From assembly GCA_963828825.1 (NCBI GenBank), contig CAWHGF010000004.1, forward strand, positions 62,001-126,000: a stretch of DNA of 64,000 nt. Reading direction: 5' to 3'. Below are positions 48,390 to 57,828 of this stretch, one piece after another. How positions within the stretch are numbered: position 1 is the stretch's first letter; every line of letters begins with the position of its first letter. The notes below the pieces were generated by a model, which did not search any database, was not told where the DNA came from, and saw only the letters and a list, made by a program, of their open reading frames with translations. Source of the DNA: Bog-473 sp963828825. Its GTDB lineage: Bacteria > Actinomycetota > Acidimicrobiia > Acidimicrobiales > RAAP-2. A program made the translations under genes and the position numbers.

Positions 48390-48587
48390 ATGACGAACAA
48401 AACACGTCAACCTCAGCTCGTGACCTGCGAGGTTCTCGTGCTGGATCGCTCGACACAGCTCGGCGATTACGGACCAGTACAGCTGGCGCTGGCCGCGGGC
48501 GCCACCGCCGAGGAGTTCAGCGAGGTCAGCACGTTGACGGGCAATAGCGCCGACGATACGGCACAGATCGTCTGCCAGAAGGACTGA
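48390..48587 (+). CDS. Small hypothetical protein after the lipoprotein
   Basis: 65 residues from an ATG two bases after the lipoprotein stop: TRQPQLVTCEVLVLDRSTQL, then LALAAGATAEEFSEV and a final VCQKD. The two Cys (residues about 12 and 63) and the context suggest an extracytoplasmic domain split from the lipoprotein by an indel. No family. Confidence 0.45.
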   Translation: MTNKTRQPQLVTCEVLVLDRSTQLGDYGPVQLALAAGATAEEFSEVSTLTGNSADDTAQIVCQKD

Positions 48588-48760
48588 CCCCGGCATTCGT
48601 GTACGAGTTCAGACGTCAGCTCGCCAGTCCTCGGATACAGCACTCCAGGGGCCACTTCGGTGACGGCGTCGCACGGTCGAGCCGCCGAGAACGGAAGCCG
48701 GAACCTGTTGATCCCAGGCGGATCGTGGTCCTTGGTCCTGATCGGTGTCAGTGTGAATCG

Positions 48761-48857
48761 CCAGGTCGGCTGCGGTTTCCTCGGTTGTTACGTTGGTTCA
48801 TGTTGGTCGCAGATAGGCGAGGCTGAGTGAAGTTGCGTTGACCCAATCCGTTGACGA
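48761..48857 (+). repeat. Dispersed repeat R1, copy 1
   Basis: CCAGGTCGGCT ... TACGTTGG ... TGTTGG ... GAAGTTGCGTTGAC ... AATCCGTTGAC. The same blocks in the same order and spacing occur at 54418-54512. Confidence 0.65.
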
Positions 48858-48867
48858 TGCAACGCGG

Positions 48868-49086
48868 TCAGTCCGCAAACGCGACAGCAAGCACCGCACT
48901 CAGTGGACCCACAACGATTCGAGTCCGCGGTGAGGTGTGAGTATGAGCCACGGTCTCGTCGAAAGAGAAGGACTCGTCCGATGAGCTGACGGTGAAGCTC
49001 GGGACATCGATGGTGTGCCAGCCGTCCTCGAGCTGAACCTCCGAAACTCGGGCTTCGTCGATGGCCGCAAGCCACTCGATGCTCAT
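48868..49086 (-). CDS. Small acidic hypothetical protein
   Basis: 72 residues: MSIEWLAAIDEARVSEVQLE, then HTIDVPSFTVSSSDESFSFD. Acidic with regular amphipathic spacing, plausible as a real protein, but no family recognised. A longer frame from 49128 exists; I prefer the ATG. Confidence 0.4.
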   Translation of the reverse strand: MSIEWLAAIDEARVSEVQLEDGWHTIDVPSFTVSSSDESFSFDETVAHTHTSPRTRIVVGPLSAVLAVAFAD

Positions 49087-49539
49087 GTGCGGGTGCCTCC
49101 CAGCCAAGTCAGACGTACTTCTGACCATTGTAGATCCAATGATGATGCCCAGACCGACGACCTCATCGACGCATCAGTCCGCAACCGGCCGCTGTTTTCG
49201 GATGGCTCCTCGGACTTCTCGATGCGTCGATGGACCACGGCAGCGTGATCGGGCCCGGATAGTGACGCGGTGGTCGCGGTCTCGATGACTTGACCGACGA
49301 GGAGAACCACAGATCACGGGAAAGAGACGGGCGTGATGACCGCCTCAGCAAGGGGTCCCCACGTCCGACGGTTGGCGTGACGTGGCCGACATGGACCTGC
49401 CGGGAGCTGTGGCGGCGAAATGGACCAGCTGCTCGCCAAGCTCACGGAGCTCGGGTGACCCGGGAGGCGAGGAGGGTCGGTCACACCCTCCTGCACGCTC
49501 AGGGCCGGGGGAGGATCCGGTCGCGGCGGTAGGGCCCGG

Positions 49540-49714
49540 TTGCGGCAGGGTCACTTCGCGTCAGGCAAAATATGCGCTGGCGCGCCAGGGTTCCGCCAAG
49601 CCCTGCCGACGTGCCCACTGGACTGGCACGCCGAGGGTTCCGCCTTTCCCTCCAGCGTGCGCAGCCAGCGAGACGACCCCGGCCCGCATTATCGGGCCGG
49701 GGTCGTTTTGTCTA
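49540..49714 (+). ncRNA. sRNA-like unit with hairpins and strong terminator, copy 2
   Basis: Two small hairpins with CCGCC loops (AGGG...CCCT around 49588-49605 and GAGGG...CCCTC near 49633-49652), then a 13-bp terminator stem CGACCCCGGCCCG (49674-49686 with 49693-49705). Several blocks match the copy at 47.6 kb, including AGCGAG before the terminator and TCGGCAGT after it. Confidence 0.5.
49674..49714 (+). terminator. Rho-independent terminator
   Basis: Perfect 13-bp stem, loop CATTAT, tail TTTTGTCT. Same stem as at 47710. Confidence 0.85.
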
Positions 49715-49984
49715 TCGGCAGTCGGTGGCCACGGGTTGAAGGCGGCGATGCGTCAGTGGCTCGCCCGAGGCACGACATCCCCCTCATTTTGGGGCACACA
49801 ACCGATGCGCCTACGTCACTCACGTGTGTTCTGCCAGCTCAGTCTCCGCAGCAGTCCACCGTCTAAGCGCTCAGAGGTACACGCAAACGACGTTTGTGGG
49901 AAAGATTATGGGCTCTTCAGATTGAGCGGCGAAAGTTAGCTTCCGATGTCAAGTGGACCGGAATGTGCCTCACAGACCCGGGAG

Positions 49985-50725
49985 TTAGGTGCTGGGAGGC
50001 ACCAGGGGCGTTTCATCAACGGTCGCTACCGCGATCAGGGTATCGAGTGACAATCTCGGAGGGAGAACATGCTGAGCGGCGAACGTGACGGCTCTTCTGA
50101 GCGGCGTCGGGCTTACATGGCCACTAAACGAGATCTCAACTCGGGAGAAGCCGTTGACTTGAAGAACGCGACGAAGCGTATCTTCGCAAAACCAGCATGT
50201 GTGCTCAGGATGTACCTGCCCGTGACCGCCCCAGCGGTAGACGAAGCCACCGACGTAGAACACATTTGGTGTCGTGAGCACGAGCCGCCCACCGGGTGCG
50301 AGGTGCCGTCGTACACTTGTGAGAAATCCGTGCACGTTGTCGAGATGCTCGATGATCTCTCCGGCGAACACGGTGTCAAATGTCCGCTTGAGATCGAAGT
50401 CCTGGGCGTCAGCCACGTAGGCCGCGTATCCCTCTGATTGGATCTGACGAATCGTCTGTTCGTTGATGTCGATCCCGACGACGCTGGGGAATTGGCTGGC
50501 GATCAGACCGTGCAGCCAGTCGGACATTCCGTAGCGTGAAGCGCAGCCGATATCGAGGATGCTCTCGCCGCTAAAGAGAGGGAGGACCACGTCGAGGCGA
50601 TCACGGAGATCGCCGTCACCCCATGGACGCTCGCCCCATTCCGGTTGCAGGAAGTGTCCCGTGGCCGGTCCCTCTGAGGGGACCAACCTGATTCTTCGGT
50701 CTGTACGAGTCGAGCCAACAGCCAC
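49985..50725 (-). CDS. Class I SAM-dependent methyltransferase
   Basis: 246 residues. Motif I is ILDIGCASRYG (ASRY instead of the usual GxG ending), followed by VVGIDINEQTIRQIQ, FDTVFAGEIIEHLDNVHGFL and GGRLVLTTPNVFYVG, the small-molecule/UbiE-like pattern. It may modify a lipid or glycan intermediate; no neighbour confirms this. GTG start at 50725. Flanked on both sides by decayed DNA. Confidence 0.85.
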   Translation of the reverse strand: MAVGSTRTDRRIRLVPSEGPATGHFLQPEWGERPWGDGDLRDRLDVVLPLFSGESILDIGCASRYGMSDWLHGLIASQFPSVVGIDINEQTIRQIQSEGYAAYVADAQDFDLKRTFDTVFAGEIIEHLDNVHGFLTSVRRHLAPGGRLVLTTPNVFYVGGFVYRWGGHGQVHPEHTCWFCEDTLRRVLQVNGFSRVEISFSGHVSPTPLRRAVTFAAQHVLPPRLSLDTLIAVATVDETPLVPPST

Positions 50726-51259
50726 GACCTCACGCTCCCTGCTGTCGGTGGTTCCCCGCTACGTCGCAGTTAGATTACGACGAGTCCCCGTACTGGCACA
50801 ATGGCTGCTCTGGGTCTCCCGACCGGCCATCGAGCGCTCCGAACTCGCGTTGGTGGAAGGCGGAGGCGCCCGCAGGAGCGCCAAAATCATCTCCATCTGG
50901 CTGGCCCAATCCCTTGGTGCGCGAACTGGCCCCAGTCCCCTGGTGCCTGATTCATTCCGGGTGAGCTCGTCACCGCGAGCAGGGTACGGGGTCATACCGC
51001 GTAGGACGCGGTGCGGTTCTGGATGGCCCTTGGTTGGACCGTCATCTGCATCAAGCGAACAGACACCGCAGTACTGGATAACACCTGGATAGACAGTGTC
51101 ACGGTCGCAGGAGACTTCCACACGGACTTTCAAGCGAGCTGATGCTGCCCCACCAAGTAGACGATGAGTAGTCCTCGCTGTCCGGCGCGGACCACCCCGC
51201 TTCGTAGCCCTCGAGAGAGTTGAGGGCCCCAGTCGAATAGAGGGCTTACTATCCGGAAA
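50726..51259. other. Intergenic region
   Basis: About 530 bp without a recognised gene; overlapping open frames only. Possibly decayed coding sequence, but no family could be named. Confidence 0.4.
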
Positions 51260-52162
51260 ATGAGTGCAATCTCCGTCGTTCCGAGCAGTGCCGGCAGCTA
51301 TGCCGCTGGGCAAGAGCAGGCGCCCGGCGTACTCCGGTCGGTTCGGGCTCCTTGATGCTCTCAGTGCATCGGGATTCGATGTGCATGACGAGGGCGATCT
51401 GCCCCTTCAGATCTGGCGCCCAGATCGCATCAATCCCGGGCGCAGAACATCGGTCAAGTGACCGAATGCGTCCAGGTGTGATCGAGCGCCTTATCCCGCT
51501 GCTGGTACGAGGTGACAAACTGCTCGTATTGGGTGGGAACTTCACCGTTGCGCTTGGTGTAGTCGCCGCCTTACGTCGAGTCTCGACAGATCCTGTCGGA
51601 GTGTTGTATGGATCGAAACTATGACGTCAACACGCCCGAGAGCACACCACCGATGGAGCACTTGACTGGATGGGCATGGCCCACGCCCTCTCAGTTCCCG
51701 GGTTCTTTGAGGTGCCTACTGAGGTGCTCGGCCCTCCACCCCTTCTTGAACGAACCAAGTAGCACGGCTGGGAGTTGAGGACAGTTTGGCTACCGAATGG
51801 GAGCGAGCAGAGACCCTACGGCTCGGATTGCACGTGATCTCAAGCGACGCCTTTGCGTAGGACCCTGTGTCATCTGCTGTCGAATCCCTCAGCCATCTCC
51901 CGAAGGGACCGTTGGTGGTGCACCTCGATGTCGATGTGCTGAATTTCATCGATGCGCCTCTCGCCGAGAGCACCGAAGGCCCGCAACACCGGGCCAACGC
52001 TCGACCAGGTAGCGGTCGCGCTCCGGATCGCAGCTCAAGACGACCGCTTCCGAACCATGTCAATCGGAGAGCTGAACCCCACCCGAAGCGCAGCAGATCC
52101 GGAGGCGATTCCCCGTTTCGTTGCCGCGGTTGCGCCGCGTCATGGGCGGCCCTCACGGCTAG
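51260..52162 (+). pseudogene. Arginase/agmatinase-superfamily gene, multiply frameshifted
   Basis: Pieces in all three frames assemble an arginase-fold protein: MSAISVVPSSAGSYAAGQE, LLDALSASGFDVHDEGDL, ERLIPLLVRGDKLLVLGGNF, then DGALDWMGMAHALSVPGF, SHLPKGPLVVHLDVDVLNF (metal strand, DxD), TGPTLDQVAVALRIAA and FRTMSIGELNPTRSA, ending RVMGGPHG near 52162. At least five shifts separate them, too many for consensus error in 900 bp, so I call it a pseudogene. Confidence 0.8.
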
Positions 52163-52379
52163 TCGGGTTGGGCTGCCCTGGAACATTGCCGGGGTCGGCG
52201 GGAGACCTGGTTCAGCGCGAACGGACTTACGAGCGGAACTCGGTGATGGGATACTGCCCCGCCACTCCGAGCAAGGTGAGGAGGCGTTCATCATCTCAAT
52301 CTCGTCGGTTCAGACCGTTCGGTTCGAGATCGAGGTGTTCTCCCGATCGGCCGATCCGCTTGTCCGGTAGTCGGGACCG

Positions 52380-52640
52380 TTACCAGCGGGGAGGCACTGG
52401 CGGCCACCTACGTACGCTCTAGCCCAATAACGCCGTTCCGAGGCCAAGGACTTGCCAGGTTCATCGTCGAGACAGCGGTTGATCACCCAGAAGTTCGTAG
52501 TATTCGACTTCTCTTGCTCGGCACTGGAGACGCCCACGAGCTCTACTGGAGAGTTGGCTTCTCGAGGTGCCGGAGCCACAACGCTGGAGGGAGCTTCGGA
52601 ATTAGGAAGGAGAGTTCTCGGTACTATTTCCGTCCGCCGC
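52380..52640 (+). pseudogene. GNAT acetyltransferase fragment
   Basis: One frame reads PFRGQGLARFIVETAVDHP, EVRSIRLLLGTGDAHELYWR then VGFS, a GNAT motif A/B with the typical HELYxRxGF end. The N-terminal half is not recognisable in any single frame and the C-terminus breaks off, so this is a remnant. Ends are approximate. Confidence 0.55.
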
Positions 52641-52720
52641 TCCGGAGACGTCACTACAAGTTGTGAGCGAGATAGTCCAATCGGCGAGTGGGTCTGGCGA
52701 AGCGGCTAAACCATAGGTTC

Positions 52721-53278
52721 ATGGCCGAAAGATCTCCCCAGGTCATTTCGCTGTCGCTCACTAGTCCGGAAGAGATGTTCGTGCTTGCGCCAGCCGACCT
52801 GTTCTCTGAGTACCGCAACTTCATGACAGGGCTGGAGTATTGCATCAGCATGCTGCGAAGTCGTCGCTCCAGCGGACCTGTACGGATTGACCTGGCTCTA
52901 CCTGCCGACCAGATCTCCGATGGACTGGACCATCGGATTCGCGGCACCCTCAGTCGTTACTGCGAGCATCGAATCGCGTACAACCAACGAGAACGTCGAG
53001 CAGTTCGACTCGACGGCGTGTTTTCGCTGTGGATAGGGCTTCCCATTGTCGTGTTGGGATTCGTCCTCGTGATCATCAAGTCGAGCATCGTGGGCGCAAG
53101 CGGGAACGCCAACCTGGTTCTTGACTCGGGTGGGTGGGTGTTGGTGTGGGTAGGCCTTTGGTTCCCTCTCGACACGATCCTGTTCACGCCACTGTCCTAT
53201 GGAAGAGAGAACGGGGTGCTCAAACGGCTTCGAACGGCCGATGTCGTCATCGAACCACACCCCACGATGAAGCTCTGA
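52721..53278 (+). CDS. Hypothetical protein with two C-terminal TM helices
   Basis: 185 residues. A cytoplasmic N-terminal domain (SLTSPEEMFVLAPADLFSEY ... DLALPADQISDGLDHRIRGT, about 1-95) is followed by two hydrophobic helices (LWIGLPIVVLGFVLVII and VLVWVGLWFPLDTILF). The frame is open and composition is good, in contrast to its neighbours. I do not recognise the family. ATG at 52721 is preferred to a GTG at 52688. Confidence 0.7.
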   Translation: MAERSPQVISLSLTSPEEMFVLAPADLFSEYRNFMTGLEYCISMLRSRRSSGPVRIDLALPADQISDGLDHRIRGTLSRYCEHRIAYNQRERRAVRLDGVFSLWIGLPIVVLGFVLVIIKSSIVGASGNANLVLDSGGWVLVWVGLWFPLDTILFTPLSYGRENGVLKRLRTADVVIEPHPTMKL

Positions 53279-53349
53279 CCCAGCGTGAATCGACCTGCCC
53301 CTCCGCCGGTCGCCGGTTCGGTGCCAGGACGGTATTCGTAGGCTGACCC

Positions 53350-53738
53350 GTGAAACGAAGAGGAGGCCTATATACCGACGACCGGGGAATGGCCCAACTG
53401 AACGTGGCGGATTGGCACGGAACGATGCTTATCGATCTCAACGGCGAAGAGAATTTGCAGGACGTCTACAGTGGATGTCGAGACCGACGTGCCGCAGTTC
53501 GCAACGGTGAAAAAGGGCTTTATCGGTCGGCACCTGACCTTCGTGCCGCTGGGCGGTATCCACGTCGGTCCCGAAGAGTTGCGGGTGTCAGTAACCAAGG
53601 AGCAGTGCGAACTGCGCCGGACATCGAGATGCACGGCGACGAACTCTCCCAGGCTGACGAGTCGACGCTCTATCACCACTTGAGCTCAACTACACACCTA
53701 TCAGTACGACGAGCGGGCGCCGTCTGGCTCGTCGCTGA
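53350..53738 (+). pseudogene. PRC-barrel domain protein, frameshifted
   Basis: Assembling three frames gives a PRC-barrel protein: MAQLNVADWHGTMLIDLNG, VDVETDVPQFATVKKGFIG and RHLTFVPLGGIHVGPEEL, APDIEMHGDELSQADESTL, ELNYTPISTTSGRRLARR, stopping at 53738. At least three shifts are needed. PRC-barrel proteins of this kind are often stress-related; this copy is probably dead. Confidence 0.7.
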
Positions 53739-53809
53739 GAGGGGTCGACCGCTCTGGCAGCCTCCACCGAGGGTGCCCGCCGCCGCAAGTGGGCGCAGCC
53801 CACGACGCA

Positions 53810-54352
53810 TCAAACAGATGGCTGGCCGGCGTCTCGCTCGGACAGTGTCTTTAACGTAAGTAGTTGCTTACGCATCATAATCAGGTCGCCGGCCGGTAGC
53901 AGCTGACGGATCATGAGGCCAAACAGACCACGGGCAGTTTGAAATGCAACCTTTGCCACTAGCCGGCATCGTTGAGCGCTGGTAGGAATCACCGAGTAGG
54001 TGACAGCCACGCGACCAAAGGCGGTCGTGCTCGATTCGATCGTGATAGAACGGCCATTTTGAAACGCGACCAAGCGGAAGATCGTCACGAAGCGCTGTCC
54101 GACTTCGAGGTTGTCCAGTCCCGGCACCAGTTGTCGCGGACTCTGTCTTCCGAGGTTGTCGATCCAGTCGTAGCTGTAGGGCGCAACGCGTAGCTGGCAG
54201 ATCCAACGGAAGACCACTTCCGACGGTGCGGTGACGTCCACACCCCGAAACAGGACACGGTCCGGACGTTCGATCAGCTCATCACAAGGAAAGACCTCGG
54301 CTCGCTCGTGTGGGAATGTTCCCCAAGTCTCAACGAGTGAGGATGGCTTCAC
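53810..54352 (-). CDS. SRPBCC-fold protein
   Basis: 180 residues: SEVVFRWICQLRVAPYSYDW, LEVGQRFVTIFRLVAFQNGR, TTAFGRVAVTYSVIP, and a terminal helix (GLFGLMIRQLLPAGDLIMMRKQL). The strand-helix pattern fits the START/SRPBCC (polyketide cyclase-like) family that binds hydrophobic ligands. Open and full length. Ligand unknown. Confidence 0.7.
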   Translation of the reverse strand: MKPSSLVETWGTFPHERAEVFPCDELIERPDRVLFRGVDVTAPSEVVFRWICQLRVAPYSYDWIDNLGRQSPRQLVPGLDNLEVGQRFVTIFRLVAFQNGRSITIESSTTAFGRVAVTYSVIPTSAQRCRLVAKVAFQTARGLFGLMIRQLLPAGDLIMMRKQLLTLKTLSERDAGQPSV

Positions 54353-54417
54353 CCCGCCGAACCTACGCGCTTCAGCGATTTGTGGTCCACTTGAGCCGCA
54401 GTCGAGTCAGGGTTTTG

Positions 54418-54512
54418 CCAGGTCGGCTTCGCTTTCCCGGGTCGTCACGTTGGGCCGTGTTGGGTGCAGAGGCGTGACGTCTAACGAAGTTGCGTTGACA
54501 AATCCGTTGACA
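54418..54512 (+). repeat. Dispersed repeat R1, copy 2
   Basis: Same ordered blocks as 48761-48857, ending in GAAGTTGCGTTGAC and AAATCCGTTGAC. Directly followed by an R2 copy, so the two families can be adjacent. Confidence 0.65.
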
Positions 54513-54524
54513 GGATTGTGCAGG

Positions 54525-54589
54525 GGTTGTGCCACTCCCATCCGATCGGCTCTATTTCGCCACGTAGAGGAGCCGTCAGCATCCTGATG
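54525..54589 (+). repeat. Dispersed repeat R2, copy at 54.5 kb
   Basis: GGTTGTGCC ... CCGATCGGCTCTATTTCG ... GTCAGCATCCTGA; related to the copies at 22981, 44549 and 63779. Confidence 0.55.
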
Positions 54590-54600
54590 GGGGCGGAGGC

Positions 54601-54951
54601 TTGAGGTGGTGGTACTGGGCCTTGGGTCACCGCCCCCGCCACTGCCCGGCACTCCCCCGGTCTACCCGGCCTCGTCAGCCCGATGCGTCAGCCCGGCGAC
54701 CCCGCCCTGGATTCCTCGCTCAGCCGGACGAGTGCTGGCAGTTGATCTACAGCCACCAGTTGCAGGCGACGCACTGCCAGGAGACGCCCTCGTGGATCGG
54801 GCCGGTGTTCAGCGTTTTGGGCGACCATTGGTGGCGAGTGTGCAGCTGTCGCGACCACGTGGAAGGGTTGGCCCGGTTGCCGCAGTTCGGCCGGCGCGAG
54901 TGTTACAACTCTTCGGCCGGCGAGAGGCTCAGCGCGTCACTGCTCGGCTAG
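54601..54951 (+). CDS. Trp-rich small protein family, copy 2
   Basis: Open frame whose conserved part begins near 54700: FLAQPDECWQLIYSHQLQ, CQETPSWIGPVF, GDHWWRVCSCRDHVEGLARL and PQFGRRE. Aligned with copy 1 it shares QLQ, a PSW block, GDxWWRV and a final leucine-rich end, plus paired Cys (CWQ, HCQ, CSC) that may bind metal. The true start is uncertain, perhaps near 54670. It abuts the convergent gene at 54948 with a 4-base overlap of stops. Confidence 0.5.
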   Translation: MRWWYWALGHRPRHCPALPRSTRPRQPDASARRPRPGFLAQPDECWQLIYSHQLQATHCQETPSWIGPVFSVLGDHWWRVCSCRDHVEGLARLPQFGRRECYNSSAGERLSASLLG

Positions 54952-55331
54952 GCGTCGTCGGGCGTTTCCCGCCCCCACTCCTCGATCTGACCCGGGAGCA
55001 GGTCACCCATCAACTCTCTTCCGAGGGCGCTGAGTCCCTCATGCTCGGTCTCATGAAGATCGAGCCATTCAGCGAGTTCGTTGATCGTGGCGAAGGAGTA
55101 ATCGTCGTCGTTGTCGTGGTCGTAGAGATGAAATCCACCAGAGTCCTCAAGGGTAGCAACGAGGCGACATTCTCCGGCGAGTCCAAAGCACCAGAGGCTC
55201 GGATCCGGAGTGTCCCGGACCTCGAAGTGCCACGCGATTCGACTTGACAGGAACGCTCCAAGCGCGAGCCACCGCTCAAGTTCATCCCCGAGGTACAGCT
55301 GCCGACACGTCATTTGCCAGTCTGGGTCCAT
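54948..55331 (-). CDS. Acidic hypothetical protein
   Basis: 127 residues, strongly acidic: MDPDWQMTCRQLYLGDELER, LVATLEDSGGFHLYDHDNDD and ELAEWLDLHETEHEGLSAL. ATG at 55331 follows GGAGG by seven bases. Size and charge recall immunity proteins of the SUKH type, but no motif confirms this. It lies between two plus-strand members of the Trp-rich family. Confidence 0.6.
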   Translation of the reverse strand: MDPDWQMTCRQLYLGDELERWLALGAFLSSRIAWHFEVRDTPDPSLWCFGLAGECRLVATLEDSGGFHLYDHDNDDDYSFATINELAEWLDLHETEHEGLSALGRELMGDLLPGQIEEWGRETPDDA

Positions 55332-55806
55332 TGACAAACCTCCGTTGACATTCGCTGCGGCGAACTCTTCGTGGGTCCGGCGAACGCAGACGCCTATCGT
55401 GGGGTACTCGAAGCGGACCTGCGTCATCAGGAAAGAGATCGGCCCCAATTTCCGACGGTCGGCCCCAAGCTTACCTTGCACATCCCGTGTGACGACTGGC
55501 GACCGCTGGTGGCGGGTGTGGATCTGTCCCGACCACCTCGAGGGCCTGACGGGGCTGCGGGAGTTCGGGGTCCTGCACTGTAGGTGAGGTGCCCCCTACC
55601 GAAGCAGGCATCACTTTGGGGCTGGTGAATCATCCTACGGCGGCGGCAGTGGATATGCGGCAAACCGACGCGAAAGTGTCTTGAACCGACGGGCGTCCGC
55701 CCACGCCCACAACCGTCGCCCGTGTGCATGCTCACCCCGCGTTGTTCACGGTCACGGTGATGCCCGTGCTCGTGGCCGACCCACAAATCGGGAGTATTGA
55801 TGCCAG
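55332..55806. other. Intergenic region
   Basis: About 470 bp. Apart from the C-terminal fragment of the Trp-rich family at 55490-55587, no gene is convincing. Near 55790 the string GAGTATTGATGCCA is followed by TGGCATCAATACTC, a 14-bp perfect inverted repeat directly after the stop of the convergent GT-C gene, a possible terminator hairpin without a T tail. Confidence 0.5.
55490..55587 (+). pseudogene. Trp-rich small protein family, C-terminal fragment (copy 3)
   Basis: TGDRWWRVWICPDHLEGL then TGLREFGVLHCR and a stop at 55585. It matches the C-terminal half of copies 1 and 2; the N-terminal half is absent upstream. Confidence 0.65.
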
Positions 55807-57684
55807 TCATGGCATCAATACTCCCCACAAGGTAGGCAGGTGCACCACTAGTGTCGCGCTTCGGAAACCTTTGACGTCGATGACGATTCTTGGATCGGTA
55901 CGAACGCGGGAGTATGGGATCTGATGAAGTGCCCCCCCTTTCTCCACGACATAGACCTTTGAATACGCGTTGTAACTGATTGGCAGGGCTAACTGAGTTA
56001 GCCCACTGCAGGTCACCGAAAACCTGAGCTGTAGCGTTTCGAACGGAGCGCGCGATGGTCCAATGACCGTGCACGGGACCTTGCTCAGAGACTGTGCACC
56101 AGCTTGATTCTGGTGAAGCTTTAGGTAGAGCGGGATATCATTTTTCAGCTCGCTTCCGCTCGTCGTGAAGACCTTTGGGAGGAAGGCTCCGTAGAGCGGC
56201 AGTAAGTCGGTGCCCTGTGCCACCAGGCTGAACGCCTGGTAATCCACATACATTGGTGTGGTGAACAGTGCCATGGAAGGGAATTGACCTGGCTTGGCGT
56301 CGGGGCTGGCGGGCAGGCTTGAACTGATGGGCGATAGAACGATCAAGGAAGCAAGCCAAAGAGCTGCCAGGGTCCACCAAAGTCTCCTGAACGCACTTCG
56401 ACGCCATACGGAGTCAGCAATCGCAACCACCAGGATGATTCCTAGAGGTGTGATGAAAGAAAGCATTACCGACGGGAAGGAAATGACCTGAAGAGGTGGG
56501 AAAAGCCGGTACACGGATGCAGAGATCCCCATTTGTAAGAACAGGTAGACAAGGAGGCTTCCTATCAGGAACACCATGATTGGCATATGCACAAGACGCC
56601 CGAAGTAGGACGAACCTCGTCCTCGTGTGTTGAGCGCCCAATACGCGCCTGCTGCAACCAAAGCAACGGCGATCGGGACCCAGATGGCGAAGTCGATCTG
56701 CACAAAGGGGACGACAGGGGGGACTAGCCAACGGTGCAAGCCGCCGTAAAAGTATGACCAGAAGCTGTCGAATTGTTGAGTAGACAGGAATCCGCCGGCG
56801 GTGACCTTGGTTTGAGGATCGTAGAAATTGCTGAACCGCAGTTCGGCCAGAAATAGCGGCGCCAACAGCAATGTCGTTGCTGCCACTGTGATGGCTAATC
56901 GCAGTGCGATATTCCGGAGCCCAGAAAATCCAGCAATGGCGATAAACGTCCCCAAAGCGACGAAGAGACTGACCAAGGATACGAGTGCGATCGCACTGTG
57001 GGTATTGACCAACAGCACCATCACCGGTATGAGCATGAAAGAGAAACGCCGATCCTTGAGCAGGATGAGGCACCATAGGAGCAGCCAAGGAACAATCATG
57101 AGGGCGGAGAATTCAGCCAGATCTCCTCGCGGATCGAACCAATCAGTGAACACATAATTCGTAAATAGGAACCCCAGAGAACCCACCGTCGAGAACAACC
57201 TGCTGTTGGTGATGACGCCGAGAGCGGAGCGCATCCCATAGGCACCGACCATGAGAAAGATGGCGATGGTGACGACTACTGCGGGTTTGAGTTCACCACC
57301 GAGCAGCAAGTAAATGAGGCCTGCGACGTAGAAGAAGGTCCGTTGGTAGTAGAGCAGTATCGGGCTACCCATACCGGTTCCGTCGCTGCTCGACCAGACG
57401 GGGAATAAGTCCAGATGACGAAGGTGCGCCGCATAGATTTGCACCAAGATGAGTGGTGACGTCCAACCGTCATTGAGAGGCCAACCAGCGCGCCGCAGGA
57501 CGGGAGAAACGATGAGCGCTATCGCCGCGAGTACGAGAGCGGCATAGGCAATTTCGGACACCCACCTGCGTTCGACCAATATTGGTCGAGAACTTTTGGT
57601 CGGAGTTCCACTGTGATGGTCGGACTGCGCCTCGTAGGAATTCTGCCGTTCTTGTGTGCCATGCGTTGAGCCAGTCATTCGCAT
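55807..57684 (-). CDS. Polytopic GT-C-like membrane protein
   Basis: 625 residues with roughly 11-13 transmembrane helices and a C-terminal soluble domain. N-terminal block WPLNDGWTSPLILVQIYAAH and SSSDGTGMGSPILLYYQRTF carry the loop acidic residues of GT-C glycosyltransferases (the 6-pyruvoyl-tetrahydropterin-synthase-related/YfhO-like membrane group). A lipid-linked sugar donor is inferred, and the acceptor is unknown. The ATG at 57684 is chosen; the longer frame to 57948 has non-membrane, low-quality sequence. Confidence 0.75.
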   Translation of the reverse strand: MRMTGSTHGTQERQNSYEAQSDHHSGTPTKSSRPILVERRWVSEIAYAALVLAAIALIVSPVLRRAGWPLNDGWTSPLILVQIYAAHLRHLDLFPVWSSSDGTGMGSPILLYYQRTFFYVAGLIYLLLGGELKPAVVVTIAIFLMVGAYGMRSALGVITNSRLFSTVGSLGFLFTNYVFTDWFDPRGDLAEFSALMIVPWLLLWCLILLKDRRFSFMLIPVMVLLVNTHSAIALVSLVSLFVALGTFIAIAGFSGLRNIALRLAITVAATTLLLAPLFLAELRFSNFYDPQTKVTAGGFLSTQQFDSFWSYFYGGLHRWLVPPVVPFVQIDFAIWVPIAVALVAAGAYWALNTRGRGSSYFGRLVHMPIMVFLIGSLLVYLFLQMGISASVYRLFPPLQVISFPSVMLSFITPLGIILVVAIADSVWRRSAFRRLWWTLAALWLASLIVLSPISSSLPASPDAKPGQFPSMALFTTPMYVDYQAFSLVAQGTDLLPLYGAFLPKVFTTSGSELKNDIPLYLKLHQNQAGAQSLSKVPCTVIGPSRAPFETLQLRFSVTCSGLTQLALPISYNAYSKVYVVEKGGALHQIPYSRVRTDPRIVIDVKGFRSATLVVHLPTLWGVLMP

Positions 57685-57828
57685 TGACGCTATCTGGACG
57701 GCGCCTCGCTTGCTGTGATTAGTTTCGCAAGAAGCTGCTGGGCAAAGTGGCTGGCGTCCAATCGAAGCCGAGTTGAGAAGGTGAATGTTCCCGAACGACG
57801 CTGCCGGGCTGGGGCGTCGGATGTCATC

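Larger units (their letters stand above)
49087..49984. other. Intergenic region
   Basis: About 900 bp without a convincing gene. It contains the second sRNA-like unit at 49540-49714. Short open frames elsewhere are low quality. Confidence 0.5.

Noticed and set aside
54948..55331. Toxin-immunity pair with the Trp-rich neighbour
   Set aside because: Charge and size alone suggested it; no toxin domain or conserved pairing can be shown.
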